Source: Spirochaetota bacterium (GTDB taxonomy: Bacteria; Spirochaetota; UBA4802; JAFGJZ01). Taken from it: DNA of 57,644 nt. The notes beneath the pieces are model-generated. The model was not told the origin of the DNA and did not search any database. It saw nothing but the letters and a program-made list of their open reading frames with translations. Location: NCBI GenBank assembly GCA_027858855.1, contig JAQIBV010000025.1, positions 1-57,644 of the forward strand. The letters run 5' to 3'. Of the stretch, positions 16,147 to 24,660 are shown piece by piece. How positions within the stretch are numbered: the stretch's first letter is position 1; every line of letters begins with the position of its first letter. The position numbers were made by a program, and so were the translations under genes.

Positions 16147-18330
16147 CTAAACCACGTAATTATCAGATTTTTTATTATCGTAAACAATACCATTTTCATT
16201 GTTATAGCCTCCAAGCCAGACTTTTAACCCAGGTTTTATTTCATATATTATATCAGAATAATTTTTAATCATTTGAGGATAGACTTGAATTGAATATTGC
16301 TGCACTTGTCTGAACTCAAGTTGTGATAAGTAATCAGTATTTTCAATTTGTTGATATAGTTTTTCCGAATCTGAATTATAATTTTTGATAAATAAAAGCT
16401 CAGTTTCGTTTTCTATTAACTTATACTTATCTGATACTGTTTTAAAGTTATATGACTTTCTATCTGCATCAATGTTTTTTGTATCAGGATTAATATAGAG
16501 TTCGATTATTGAACGATAGTATTCTGAAAATGTTTCATAACTATGTAATATCTGAGCATCTTTTCTAATAAGATTTTTAGCATGAGATGCACATGTACTA
16601 TATGTTGGTTCAGGCATTTTATTATTTTCTGGTACAAAAATATAAACACTACCTAAATTACTCAACTTTCCCTCTCGATTACATCTGCCAGCCGATTGTA
16701 TTATAGATTCGAGAGGTGCTATTGCTCTGTATACAAGTGGAAAATCAAAATCAACACCTGCCTCAATCAATTGAGTCGATACAATTAGTATCTTCTGATT
16801 AATATCTGTTAATTTTCTACGAATTTCTGATATTACTTTTTTTCGATGATCCGGGCATAAATTAGTTGTAAGTAATTGCCTATAAGTCCACTTTTCAGAT
16901 AAACATAATTGAAAGAAATCACCAGCAGCCTTTTTCGTATTAAAAATAACTAACACCGATTTGTTAGAAGATTCAATCTGATCAACCAAGATATGATTTT
17001 CCACAGGTTCCAGATTATTTATTAATTTATAATCAACCCTTTTAGTACTTTCAAATATTTCTTCCGGATTATTAACTAATTCTGTTAACTTGCTTATACC
17101 GTCGAAACCTTCCCTTTTCTCATATGCAGGCATGGTCGCTGTACAAAATAAAAAAGATGTGGTTGTTAATGCATGAATATTTTTTAACATAGAAAGAGTG
17201 GGTTGTATCATTTCTTTTGGCAATGTTTGTATTTCATCAAAAACAACAACACTATTTACAATATTATGTACTTTACGACATTTAGAAGGCCGATTGCTAA
17301 ACAAAGATTCAAAAAACTGAACTGTTGTTGTAATAATGACAGGATAATCCCAATTTTCACAGGCAAGTCTTCTATAATTATAGCTATTTTCATCAAAACT
17401 TTCATTATCGACTGCTATATTTGAATGATGTTCTAAAACATTTTCTTCACCAAAAAGGTCTTTAAGTACGACTGCTGTCTGATCGATTATGCTAATAAAC
17501 GGTAATACAACGATAACTCTATCCATGTTGTTGTTTTGTGCATGATGCAAAGCCCAATATAACGAAGTTAACGTTTTTCCCATACCAGTAGGCAAATTTA
17601 AAGAAAAGAAACCGGGTTTCATATTGCTCTTTTCTAAAGCGTCGATTCTAACTGCATTACGTAATTTATTAACATTACCCTCTGATGAAAAGCGCTTAAA
17701 AATAGTGTCCATTTTACTAATCATATTTTTTATATCAATTTTATGATTTTTACGAGCAGCATACCTTTTGGGTGACATAAACTTTTCTGTATCCAACCAA
17801 TCAGCATCGGTTATACAACTGAAAAGTAGTCGGGTAAAAAGCTCTCGTTCCAAAACATCTTTATCTTCAATTGGATCCTGAATATCTTTTAATATATTTT
17901 GATCAATTTCCGTATCTGTTAAAAAAGTTTTAACCAACTGATTAAGGGTATCACGATTATTATCGTAGCTACTCATATGGTCGGACGACCATACCCCATT
18001 ATCCGGCAAACCAGAATGGTGACCATCAATAACGTATGATATTTCTTTATAGGAAACTTTAAACTTTTGATTAAATATAGCCCCTGTTAATAATGCACCA
18101 TAAATAGCATGTGGAACACTGCCTCTTGCTCCTCCATGCTCAAGATAATTTTGAAATTCTTTCTGATATTTTCCTAAATCATGCAGTAAACCGGCTATTT
18201 TTGCATGTTTTTCTCCATTAAAACTTCTAGCAAAATTTATTGCTATATCAGACACATTGGTTAAATGATCTTTTAATAACTGCCATTTTTCTTTTGGCTC
18301 ATTTTCCTTAGTATGAGCGTAATAGTTCAT
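16147..18330 (-). CDS. cas3: CRISPR helicase-nuclease Cas3
   Basis: Degrades target DNA after Cascade binding. From the N-terminus: an HD nuclease (LLHDLGKYQKEF, HAIYGALL, GHHSGLPD), then an SF2 helicase with Walker A LPTGMGKTLTSL, motif II as DEIQ rather than DEAH, motif III TATMP, and motif VI QSAGRCNREG. About 727 residues. I prefer the ATG at 18330 (MNYYAHTKEN) because GAGG lies seven bases upstream; an ATG nine codons earlier has no ribosome site. First gene of the cas operon. Confidence 0.96.
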   Translation of the reverse strand: MNYYAHTKENEPKEKWQLLKDHLTNVSDIAINFARSFNGEKHAKIAGLLHDLGKYQKEFQNYLEHGGARGSVPHAIYGALLTGAIFNQKFKVSYKEISYVIDGHHSGLPDNGVWSSDHMSSYDNNRDTLNQLVKTFLTDTEIDQNILKDIQDPIEDKDVLERELFTRLLFSCITDADWLDTEKFMSPKRYAARKNHKIDIKNMISKMDTIFKRFSSEGNVNKLRNAVRIDALEKSNMKPGFFSLNLPTGMGKTLTSLYWALHHAQNNNMDRVIVVLPFISIIDQTAVVLKDLFGEENVLEHHSNIAVDNESFDENSYNYRRLACENWDYPVIITTTVQFFESLFSNRPSKCRKVHNIVNSVVVFDEIQTLPKEMIQPTLSMLKNIHALTTTSFLFCTATMPAYEKREGFDGISKLTELVNNPEEIFESTKRVDYKLINNLEPVENHILVDQIESSNKSVLVIFNTKKAAGDFFQLCLSEKWTYRQLLTTNLCPDHRKKVISEIRRKLTDINQKILIVSTQLIEAGVDFDFPLVYRAIAPLESIIQSAGRCNREGKLSNLGSVYIFVPENNKMPEPTYSTCASHAKNLIRKDAQILHSYETFSEYYRSIIELYINPDTKNIDADRKSYNFKTVSDKYKLIENETELLFIKNYNSDSEKLYQQIENTDYLSQLEFRQVQQYSIQVYPQMIKNYSDIIYEIKPGLKVWLGGYNNENGIVYDNKKSDNYVV

Positions 18331-18930
18331 TAAAAACCTCATTTCTATACACTTCATCTTTTTTAATCAATAACCCCGAAACAAATCCATATTACCTACA
18401 CATAATTCATATTATGTACAACTTTTCTCAACAAAATACATTCTATATACAGATTTTGATTAATATCACAGCTCTCGGGAGCTGAAATTATATCAAAACC
18501 GATAGGTAAGCACATTAGAATACATCTTTCACCTTTACTAGTTCGCATTTTTATACTGAAGCAGATCAGGTAACCTCTCATTATTATCCAAATTTAACAC
18601 ACAACATTAAATAGCACAACATAAAAACCCTGGTGGGCTAAAAAAACAGCTACAATGTCCATGCATACGACATTCTACTACAAACAACAGGCACGCGAAT
18701 CACACGTCGCTCATGCAGAAATCAATCAAACCTGTGCATTTTACAGTGAATCATGCAAAAATGATATACTAGCACTACATAGCCTGGGATTTTTTAAGAA
18801 AATTTGTTCCGGTTAAAAAACGCGGCTTGTATACTCGCAGCAGAAATAGCGATTGACATAACTGTATATCACGTGCAATCTATTAAACAGACTATAAATG
18901 CCATAGGCGATCTGTAATAATTAAACTTTG
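18331..18930. other. Intergenic stretch upstream of cas3
   Basis: About 600 bases without a convincing gene. It must hold the cas promoter on the minus strand; TTGTAC (18421-18416) and TAGGTA 17 bases on is the best match I see, and it is weak. A 61-codon minus-strand frame (18396-18581) has no ribosome site or recognisable content. Nothing else stands out before repeat copy C. Confidence 0.4.
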
Positions 18931-19004
18931 AACAGGGAACAATCCCACGGGTAACATGAAAAATTCTTATAAGCTAAATATTATTGCATTTTTCGAAGAT
19001 CCCT
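18931..19004 (+). repeat. Dispersed intergenic repeat, copy C (short)
   Basis: A short member of the family seen at 2805 and 20354: AACAGGGAAC, then CCCACGGGTAACATGAAAAA, then TTTTTCGAAGATCCCT. It lacks the front half with the palindrome. It lies 38 bases before the SIMPL gene. Confidence 0.6.
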
Positions 19005-19042
19005 ATACCTGTTCTATTTAATTCACTAAAAGGAATATTATA

Positions 19043-19759
19043 ATGAAATATTACATTCCAGTCTTTTCTCTTTTAATACTTTTCACAAGTTGTGTTAAAG
19101 TATATAACCAGAATCCACACGAAAGCGGCCGTTTGGCTATCTCGTCATCTGCCGAACTGATGGTTGTACCCGATGAAATGAGCATCTCATTCGGTATCGA
19201 AAAATACGATACCAGTGTTAAACGCGCCCGGACACATACCCGAAACGTACTGGATTCACTTGTCGAATTGTTAAAAAAAGAAGGTATATCCGAAAAGAAT
19301 ATCGAATACGGACGGATAAGCATTACCCCCCGCTATCCTAAGAATCAATATGGAAAACGAATTATCGGCTATACGACATCACTTGACGTCACAGTAAAAC
19401 TGCAGAATTTTGACCTTATTTCAGCGGTTGTCGATATGGCAGTAAACTCGGGAGTAAACACAATCGGAAATTTTAATTTCTATTCAACAAAGATGCCGGA
19501 AAATAAAAAAAGAGTCCGCTCGATGGCAATTAAGGCCGCCATGGAAAAGGCTCAGCAGTATGAAAAAGAGATGAATCTAACCCTAGGGAAACTCATATCT
19601 GTTGAAGAGAATCCCAATTCCATAGCCGACTCAAGAGGTGTAATGAACATGGTCGTGCAACGAAAACAAACCATGGAGAGTGAAGCCGGTCCCGGAATTT
19701 CGCCCGGTGAAATACCTTTGCGTCTTTTTATTACATGTGAATACGAAATACTCAAATAA
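19043..19759 (+). CDS. SIMPL (DUF541) domain lipoprotein
   Basis: A 238-residue exported lipoprotein: the signal peptide ends in the lipobox LFTSC, putting acylation on Cys16 or so. The mature part is one SIMPL/DUF541 domain, beginning ISSSAELMVVPDEMSISFGI and including GRISITPRY and the repeated IRSMAIKAAMEKAQQYEKE-like helix. SIMPL proteins occur in many Gram-negative envelopes and have been linked to stress tolerance, but their molecular role is unsettled. The gene stands alone between repeat-rich gaps. Confidence 0.85.
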   Translation: MKYYIPVFSLLILFTSCVKVYNQNPHESGRLAISSSAELMVVPDEMSISFGIEKYDTSVKRARTHTRNVLDSLVELLKKEGISEKNIEYGRISITPRYPKNQYGKRIIGYTTSLDVTVKLQNFDLISAVVDMAVNSGVNTIGNFNFYSTKMPENKKRVRSMAIKAAMEKAQQYEKEMNLTLGKLISVEENPNSIADSRGVMNMVVQRKQTMESEAGPGISPGEIPLRLFITCEYEILK

Positions 19760-20162
19760 CAGGCAACTACAAGGCACAGGCAAAAATTCAACAAAGGTTA
19801 AGGGCGAATAGACATAAATGGTAATCTCTGATTAGAAGCAACTAGAAACAACCTGTGATAATTATAAAGCTTTCAATCAGGTTGCCTTCTGAAACATTGT
19901 AATATTTCGGAGTTACCTATTATGAAAAGAGCTGAAAAACCTAAAGAAACTGGTGCGAGTTTAGTTAAACAAAGAAGCATTTAACAGCAGAAAACACAAG
20001 AGCATTGGGTAAGAGATCATGAAACGCATACTCACTCCTCATCAAAAGTCGTCAGCCCGGTCGAATCAGGTGATAAATTGCATATTGACATGCAAAATAA
20101 CGGATGAGAAAATAGCCCAAACTATTGGGCACCTCTAATAATTAACTTTTTAACCAGGTTGC
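19760..20162. repeat. Gap with dispersed repeat, copy E
   Basis: Non-coding. At 19879-19918 is the 3' core of the dispersed family (GGTTGCCTTCTGAAACATTG ... AGTTACCT), preceded by AATTATAAAGCTTTCAATCA; similar AATAATTAACTTTTTAACCA precedes the tandem array at 20139. A 20-codon frame starting ATGAAAAGAGCTG at 19921 ends quickly and is not convincing. Confidence 0.5.
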
Positions 20163-20371
20163 ATATGCGAGCAGCAAGAGTCATCTTGCGACCAGCAAAG
20201 GTTGCATGTGCGAGCAGCAAGAGTCATCTTGCGACCAGCACAGGTTGCATGTGCGAGCAGCAAGCGTAGCTTGCGACCAGCACAGGTTGCATGTGCGAGC
20301 AGCAAGAGTCATCTTGCGACCAGCACAGGTTGCATGTGCGAGCAGCAAGAGTCATCTTGCGACCAGCAAAG
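20163..20371 (+). repeat. Tandem array of about five 43-bp units
   Basis: Units begin at 20163, 20206, 20249, 20291 and 20334. Each holds ATGTGCGAGCAGCAAGAG, then TCATCTTGCGACCAGCACAG and GTTGC. Within each unit GCAAGA and TCTTGC can pair across four bases. The third unit is 42 bases and differs inside the loop. The last unit runs into dispersed repeat copy B. About 1.5 further units stand at 24153-24225. Confidence 0.9.
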
Positions 20372-20478
20372 GAACTTGCCCTTGTAGGTTGTTCTTATCA
20401 GAACAATAAGTTTTTAGCGCAAGATAAAAATCCTACTGGTAACACGAAAAATTCTTTGGTAATTTTTCGAAGTTCCCT
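20354..20478 (+). repeat. Dispersed intergenic repeat, copy B
   Basis: Nearly identical to the first ~120 bases of copy A at 2805, including the palindrome TTGTTCTTATCAGAACAA and AGCGCAAGATAAAAA, and ending CGAAAAATT-CTTTGGT-AATTTTTCG, a 9-bp hairpin, then AAGTTCCCT. It joins directly to the tandem array. Confidence 0.85.
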
Positions 20479-20536
20479 AATAAAAGATTATGGAGCTCAA
20501 CACGCTATAAAATATTTTAATTTAAACAGTATTGTC

Positions 20537-20587
20537 CGCCATATGGCGTAAATACAACCAGATAGGCGTATTGTGCGCCATATGGCG
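20537..20587. promoter_or_regulatory. Two copies of palindrome CGCCATATGGCG
   Basis: Perfect 12-base palindromes at 20537-20548 and 20576-20587, 39 bases apart, each inside a 19-base direct repeat beginning TATTGT and differing at one base. They precede the GNAT gene by about 65 bases. Paired dyads at that place suggest operator sites, but the binding protein is unknown. Confidence 0.5.
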
Positions 20588-20652
20588 GATATGATTTAGT
20601 TAGATGAAATATTTTGCGAAAATTGTATAAAATCAAATGATAGGAGCAGGAA

Positions 20653-21108
20653 TTGATAAAACTAAAAAGAGCTACAATTAATGACGCTGAAAAATTGCTA
20701 GATATTAGTACAAAAGCTTTTAATGATGAGATGAATAGAGTTTTAGGGCGTAATGGAGGTCCTCCTGGGTATGATTCTATAGATGAACACTTAAGATTAA
20801 TTGATGAATTCTTTGTCTATTTAATTGAAAATGATGATATAGTAATTGGTAGTTTTTTTCTTGTACCTCATAATGAATCACATTATAGTTTAGAAAGTTT
20901 TTGTATTTATCCGGAATTTCAAAAGAAAGGATTTGGTTTTCTAACATTGAAGGAAATTGAGAAATCAAATCCGCATATTAGGAAATTGAGTTTAGGATCT
21001 TTTAAGAAAAGCCTACATATTCAAAGATTATATGAAAAATTTGGCTTTACTAAAGTAGGTGAAGATGAATGGGAAATTAAATACGAAAAAGATTTTACTT
21101 GCGAGTAG
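20653..21108 (+). CDS. GNAT-family N-acetyltransferase
   Basis: A 151-residue acetyl-CoA-dependent acyltransferase of unknown acceptor. It starts IKLKRATINDAEKLLDISTK, has the beta-4 strand LESFCIYPEFQKKGFG with the acetyl-CoA-binding pattern (Q/R-x-x-G-x-G as QKKGFG), and ends RLYEKFGFTKVGEDEWEIKYEK. The start is a TTG at 20653, chosen because AGGAG lies six bases upstream and no in-frame ATG fits. An attC-like hairpin starts 16 bases after the stop, so this looks like an integron gene cassette. GNATs are frequent cassette cargo. Confidence 0.9.
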   Translation: MIKLKRATINDAEKLLDISTKAFNDEMNRVLGRNGGPPGYDSIDEHLRLIDEFFVYLIENDDIVIGSFFLVPHNESHYSLESFCIYPEFQKKGFGFLTLKEIEKSNPHIRKLSLGSFKKSLHIQRLYEKFGFTKVGEDEWEIKYEKDFTCE

Positions 21109-21124
21109 TGTCGCAAAATACTGA

Positions 21125-21274
21125 ACATAACAGCGAATATAAGCTGCGTCGCAAGCTCCTTGGCCTTCGGCAAATTGCCTTTGACAAATGTCTAAAAATT
21201 GAAAAATCAATTTCCAGTCATTAGTCAACCACTTCGTGGTCCAGGCAACCTCATATATTCGCGGAACGTTATGT
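21125..21274 (+). other. Integron attC-like recombination site
   Basis: A 150-base imperfect palindrome bounded by ACATAAC (21125-21131) and GTTATGT (21268-21274), the positions of the R'' and R' boxes. Inside them GCGAATATA pairs with TATATTCGC, leaving a few unpaired bases on one arm as attC sites do. The centre has smaller hairpins (GGCCTTCGGC, AATTGAAAAATCAATT, CCACTTCGTGG). The R' box departs from the strict GTTRRRY consensus, and no integrase or second attC is in the window. Confidence 0.6.
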
Positions 21275-21714
21275 GACAGTGTTGGGCCTTGAAATCTCTC
21301 GGGGCGCACGTCCTGTGCGCCAATTCTGGAAAGGAATCTATTTTATCTTTTTAGAAATTTCATCAGTGAAGAGTAATGTATTATTTTTTTGTAAAAAGAT
21401 ATTATCACCCGGAGTTTTCAAAATCAATATTATAGTCTTCACTATACGGAAAAAATTTATAATAATAGTCGCTAGACAAACAATGATAATTTTGAAAACT
21501 CATAAGTAGAGAGCAAAACTGTTATTGATATACCGACCGTTTTAAAGCGAATTTTAAACGATCAAATACAGCTTGTTTAACATTTTGATTCTATAATAAG
21601 ATGGAATGTTACGGAGTAAATAGATATAAACATAACTATAGCGCAGTGCTGAAAATTTCTTTCTTTTTTAACTACCAGGGAATTTCAAAAAATTACAATA
21701 TATTGAACGCCTTT
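21275..21714. other. Gap after the cassette
   Basis: No convincing gene. A hairpin GGCGCAC/GTGCGCC lies at 21303-21321. A 78-codon plus-strand frame (21273-21509) starts inside the attC end and has no recognisable content. The rest is plain AT-rich sequence. Confidence 0.4.
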
Positions 21715-21752
21715 AAAAAAAAGACCGGCCGATGAATTCTCACCTGCCGACC
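21715..21752 (-). terminator. Terminator of the Big_5/DUF3494 gene
   Basis: Read on the minus strand, GGTCGGC (21752-21746) pairs with GCCGGTC (21729-21723) with two G-U pairs, followed by eight T. It lies 50 bases after the stop at 21803. Confidence 0.6.
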
Positions 21753-21802
21753 TCGAAATAATTTTGAAACTTTTGATCTTACTGCCTAAAGACTGAATCC
21801 TT

Positions 21803-23563
21803 TTAAGGGTTCGTTACTGTTACTGCATTAGAATCTAATGTTACCGCAGTCTGAGCCAGCAGTCTGCCGTTGTTCACTTTTGCGCCGGTTTTCAGGGCAA
21901 TTGCTGTTTTACACAACAAAACTCCCTTAAATTCTGCCGTGGTATTGAGTGTTGCAGCACCTGCGACCTGCCAGAATATATTCTTGGCCAGTGCACCGTC
22001 GCTGAGCGTTATAATAGCACCGCTTGCTAGACTAAGATCCTGATCTATCTGGAATATCCATACATCATTTGAATCACCGGAAAGAGTAACACCCCTATCA
22101 TCTATGTTTACTCCTGTACCCCATTTATAAAGACCCGGCGCGAGTGTCATGGCAGATATATCTCCTGCACCAAGTTCTGTAAAACCCGGGGTTGGTCGAT
22201 CGGCAGCATCTAAATATGCTGCTTGCATGTTAGATATAGCGGTGGTCAGGATTATTGGTGTTGGAGATGAATAATCGGCTGCGTAAATCCTGCCGGTAAC
22301 AATGCTGGTGTCAGTCGAATATTCACCTGATGCCTCCACTGTTAAATCAAATCCTGTAATATAAGTAGCTACAGCTGGACTTAATCCAATATCTCCGACA
22401 ATTGCAGTAGTACCGGTTGTAGAAACTGCTGATTTTGCTAAAATCACATAAATCCCGGCTAATCCAAGATTTACAGGCTCTGGACCTAGGGCTGCTGCAG
22501 CACCTGTTGTAAAACTTACTGTTAATGCAGCGGCTAAGGCATTTTCGGCAATATCCTTTGCACCCGTAGTGACTGTTGTAGTATATATAGTGTTTGTGGT
22601 CAAGTCGACGGTAGGATTAAATGTTGCTATATTTCCGGCAAGTGAAAGTGATACAACACCTGAAATATTTGTTGCACCCTGTTTCAATGTGATCGTTGAT
22701 CCGGTGATTGTTAAAGGATCCATATCCTCACTGAATGTTATCACAACATTACTGTTTACGGCTACATCGATGGCATCCTCCGCAGGGACTGTGGAAGCTA
22801 TCGTTGGTGCAGTTAAATCTTCTGCTGTTCCGGACGTAAAATTCAATGTAAACTCATCAGCTAATGCATTACCTGCAAGATCCTTTACTCCTGTAGTAAC
22901 TGTTGCAGTATACACAGTGTTTGCCTTTAAATTGCTGTCAGGATTAAAGGTTGCATTTTTCCCAGAATCAGATAATGATACAACACCTGCTATATTTGTT
23001 GCACCTTGTTTCAATGTGAATGCTGATCCGGTGATTGTTAATGGATCCATCTCCTCCTTGAAAGTTATCACTACACTTTTGTTTAAAGCTACATCGATGA
23101 CACCCTCCACAGGGACTGTGAAAGCTATCGTTGGTGCAGTTACATCTTCCGCTACACCGGTTGTAAAATTCAATGTAAACTCATCAGCTAAAGCATTACC
23201 TGCAAGATCCTTTGCTCCCGTGGTAACTATCGCAGTATACACAGTGTTTGCCTTTAAATTGCTGTCAGGATTAAAGGTTGCAATTTTTTTAGATTCAGCA
23301 AGTGATACAACACCGGTGATATCGGTTGTACCTTCCCTCAGAATAACAGTTGCGTCAGTGATCGTGTCAGAGTCCATCTCCTCACTGAAATTTATCACCA
23401 AATTTCTGTTTATGGCAATATCGACGGCACCCTCTGCAGGTATTGTGGAGGTTACTGTTGGTGCAATACTCTCAGCGTTGTCTGTACCATCATCACTTTC
23501 GCACCCGATTATTAAACCAATCGACAATAGTAATGTCAAAACCCAAATTGTAAAAATTCTCAT
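21803..23563 (-). CDS. Big_5/DUF3494 ice-binding-like lipoprotein
   Basis: A 586-residue surface lipoprotein: signal peptide with lipobox LIIGC, then three Ig-like Big_5 (SbsA-type) domains of about 100 residues, each opening P(A/V)EGAIDVAxNxN and closing KDLAGNALADEFTLNFTTG. A C-terminal DUF3494 domain follows, from about residue 360 (LGLAGIYVILAKSAVSTTG ... IVGDIGLSPA ... LYKWGTGVNIDDRG ... NIFWQVAGAATLNTTAEFKG). DUF3494 is the beta-solenoid ice-binding fold, but many members outside cold organisms are likely adhesins, so ice binding is not certain. Domains one and two are nearly identical in places, a recent duplication. A two-Big_5 paralogue lies at 39975. Confidence 0.88.
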   Translation of the reverse strand: MRIFTIWVLTLLLSIGLIIGCESDDGTDNAESIAPTVTSTIPAEGAVDIAINRNLVINFSEEMDSDTITDATVILREGTTDITGVVSLAESKKIATFNPDSNLKANTVYTAIVTTGAKDLAGNALADEFTLNFTTGVAEDVTAPTIAFTVPVEGVIDVALNKSVVITFKEEMDPLTITGSAFTLKQGATNIAGVVSLSDSGKNATFNPDSNLKANTVYTATVTTGVKDLAGNALADEFTLNFTSGTAEDLTAPTIASTVPAEDAIDVAVNSNVVITFSEDMDPLTITGSTITLKQGATNISGVVSLSLAGNIATFNPTVDLTTNTIYTTTVTTGAKDIAENALAAALTVSFTTGAAAALGPEPVNLGLAGIYVILAKSAVSTTGTTAIVGDIGLSPAVATYITGFDLTVEASGEYSTDTSIVTGRIYAADYSSPTPIILTTAISNMQAAYLDAADRPTPGFTELGAGDISAMTLAPGLYKWGTGVNIDDRGVTLSGDSNDVWIFQIDQDLSLASGAIITLSDGALAKNIFWQVAGAATLNTTAEFKGVLLCKTAIALKTGAKVNNGRLLAQTAVTLDSNAVTVTNP

Positions 23564-24581
23564 ACATACTCCTTTGTTATTTTTATTTTTTTCTGTACTA
23601 GTTTTATAATTATTCTTGTTTCAAAAATCTTTTTGTTGCAAAAAAAGATGATACCTCACCGGGAGTTTCGCAGCAACTCCACGGAGTTATCCCAGCTTCA
23701 CAAACCAAACACCAGAACCGTTTTCTTACGTTCCAGGTAAAAATATTCACCACAACTTGTCTCTTATTTACACTATACACTTGATTGAATCAGTTGTCTG
23801 TCTGTTAGCGCACATAGAGGACTATAAAGTGTTTTAATTCTTTTTGTTTCTATTGATAAAAAACACCCCCTGACTAATAACCATATAGCATACTGAAATC
23901 AGACCCGAACAAACCGGAGGAAAAGATGAATCACGAAAAACAGAAACAACTGGCCTTAACCGAACATGCGTAAAAGTTAAGAGATTTAATGTCTCTGGAA
24001 GTGAAAGTTCTTCTGATAAGCGGTCAGGCCATTGGGAAAGAGATCCGCACGAATGGATGAAATCTTTTCGGGGGAGTCTGTATCAACCTACACTACAATC
24101 CGGGATGGGAATCCAGCCAGGAAGTGTACAGTGAGGACTTCTTTCGTCTGGGAGTCATCTTGCGACCAGCACAGGTTGCATGTGCGAGCAGCAAGAGTCA
24201 TCTTGCGACCAGCACAGGTTGCCTTCTGAAACATTATAAATTTTCGAAGTTCCCTATTATTAATTTACCTGAATAAGTATGCAGATACCAAAAAATATGC
24301 AATATTCATGCCAATTGCATATTTTTTAAATAACCTGCGTTTTTTTTACAAAATATCTTAAAACAGTTGTACTTTAAAAACGAAACCTATACTAAAGCTC
24401 CTAATCATACTATAATACAAACAGTACAGACAGTCTATGATTATGAATTTATTATCCGGGTCTTTTGAAAAACCTTGTTTTTACAAAAAAACATGCTTAA
24501 AACCATATAAAGCCGGGACGCAGTGATTAAGCGTCTCTCAAAACGAGGTTTTCCGAAGCACCCTTCTGATAATTTATAATA
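23564..24581. other. Gene-poor gap with repeat copy D
   Basis: About 1 kb without a supportable gene. A frame opening ATGAATCACG at 23926 stops after 15 codons. Around 23990-24140 a short stretch reading EVKVLLISGQAIGKEI recalls the C-terminal strand of pirins, but the similarity ends there. Repeat copy D occupies 24153-24255. Confidence 0.4.
24153..24255 (+). repeat. Dispersed intergenic repeat, copy D with 1.5 tandem units
   Basis: Begins with the tail of a 43-base unit (GTCATCTTGCGACCAGCACA), contains one full unit starting 24180, and ends with the 3' core GGTTGCCTTCTGAAACATTA ... TTTTCGAAGTTCCCT. This joins the tandem unit and the dispersed core in one copy, showing that they belong to the same element. 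Confidence 0.8.
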
Positions 24582-24633
24582 GTGTGCATTAAATACACAC
24601 TATTAAATTTCAATGTGTTTACTTAATGCACAC
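24582..24633. promoter_or_regulatory. Long inverted repeat upstream of the response regulator gene
   Basis: GTGTGCATTAAATACACAC (24582-24600) and GTGTTTACTTAATGCACAC (24615-24633) are inverted copies matching at 17 of 19 bases, and the first is itself nearly palindromic (TGTGCATTAAATACACA). It ends 27 bases before the regulator's ATG. It is the obvious candidate for an autoregulatory binding site of the response regulator. Confidence 0.55.
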
Positions 24634-24660
24634 AGAACAAAACCGTAAAGAGGATGGGGC

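Noticed and set aside
18396-18581. A 61-codon minus-strand frame upstream of cas3
   Set aside because: No ribosome site, no recognisable sequence, and it lies where the cas promoter should be.
20202-20551. Several overlapping frames of 61-86 codons, such as MCEQQESSCDQH
   Set aside because: They are translations of the 43-bp tandem repeat in different frames, without ribosome sites.
21028-21309. A 93-codon minus-strand frame
   Set aside because: It lies over the attC-like site and the end of the GNAT gene; foldable DNA explains it better.
22569-23609. A 346-codon plus-strand frame
   Set aside because: Antisense of the Big_5/DUF3494 gene; the repetitive Ig-like domains keep the opposite strand open. 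The same holds for 39911-40657 opposite the paralogue.
24032-24229. A 65-codon frame and a short pirin-like stretch near it
   Set aside because: The frame runs into repeat copy D, and the pirin-like match covers fewer than 20 residues.
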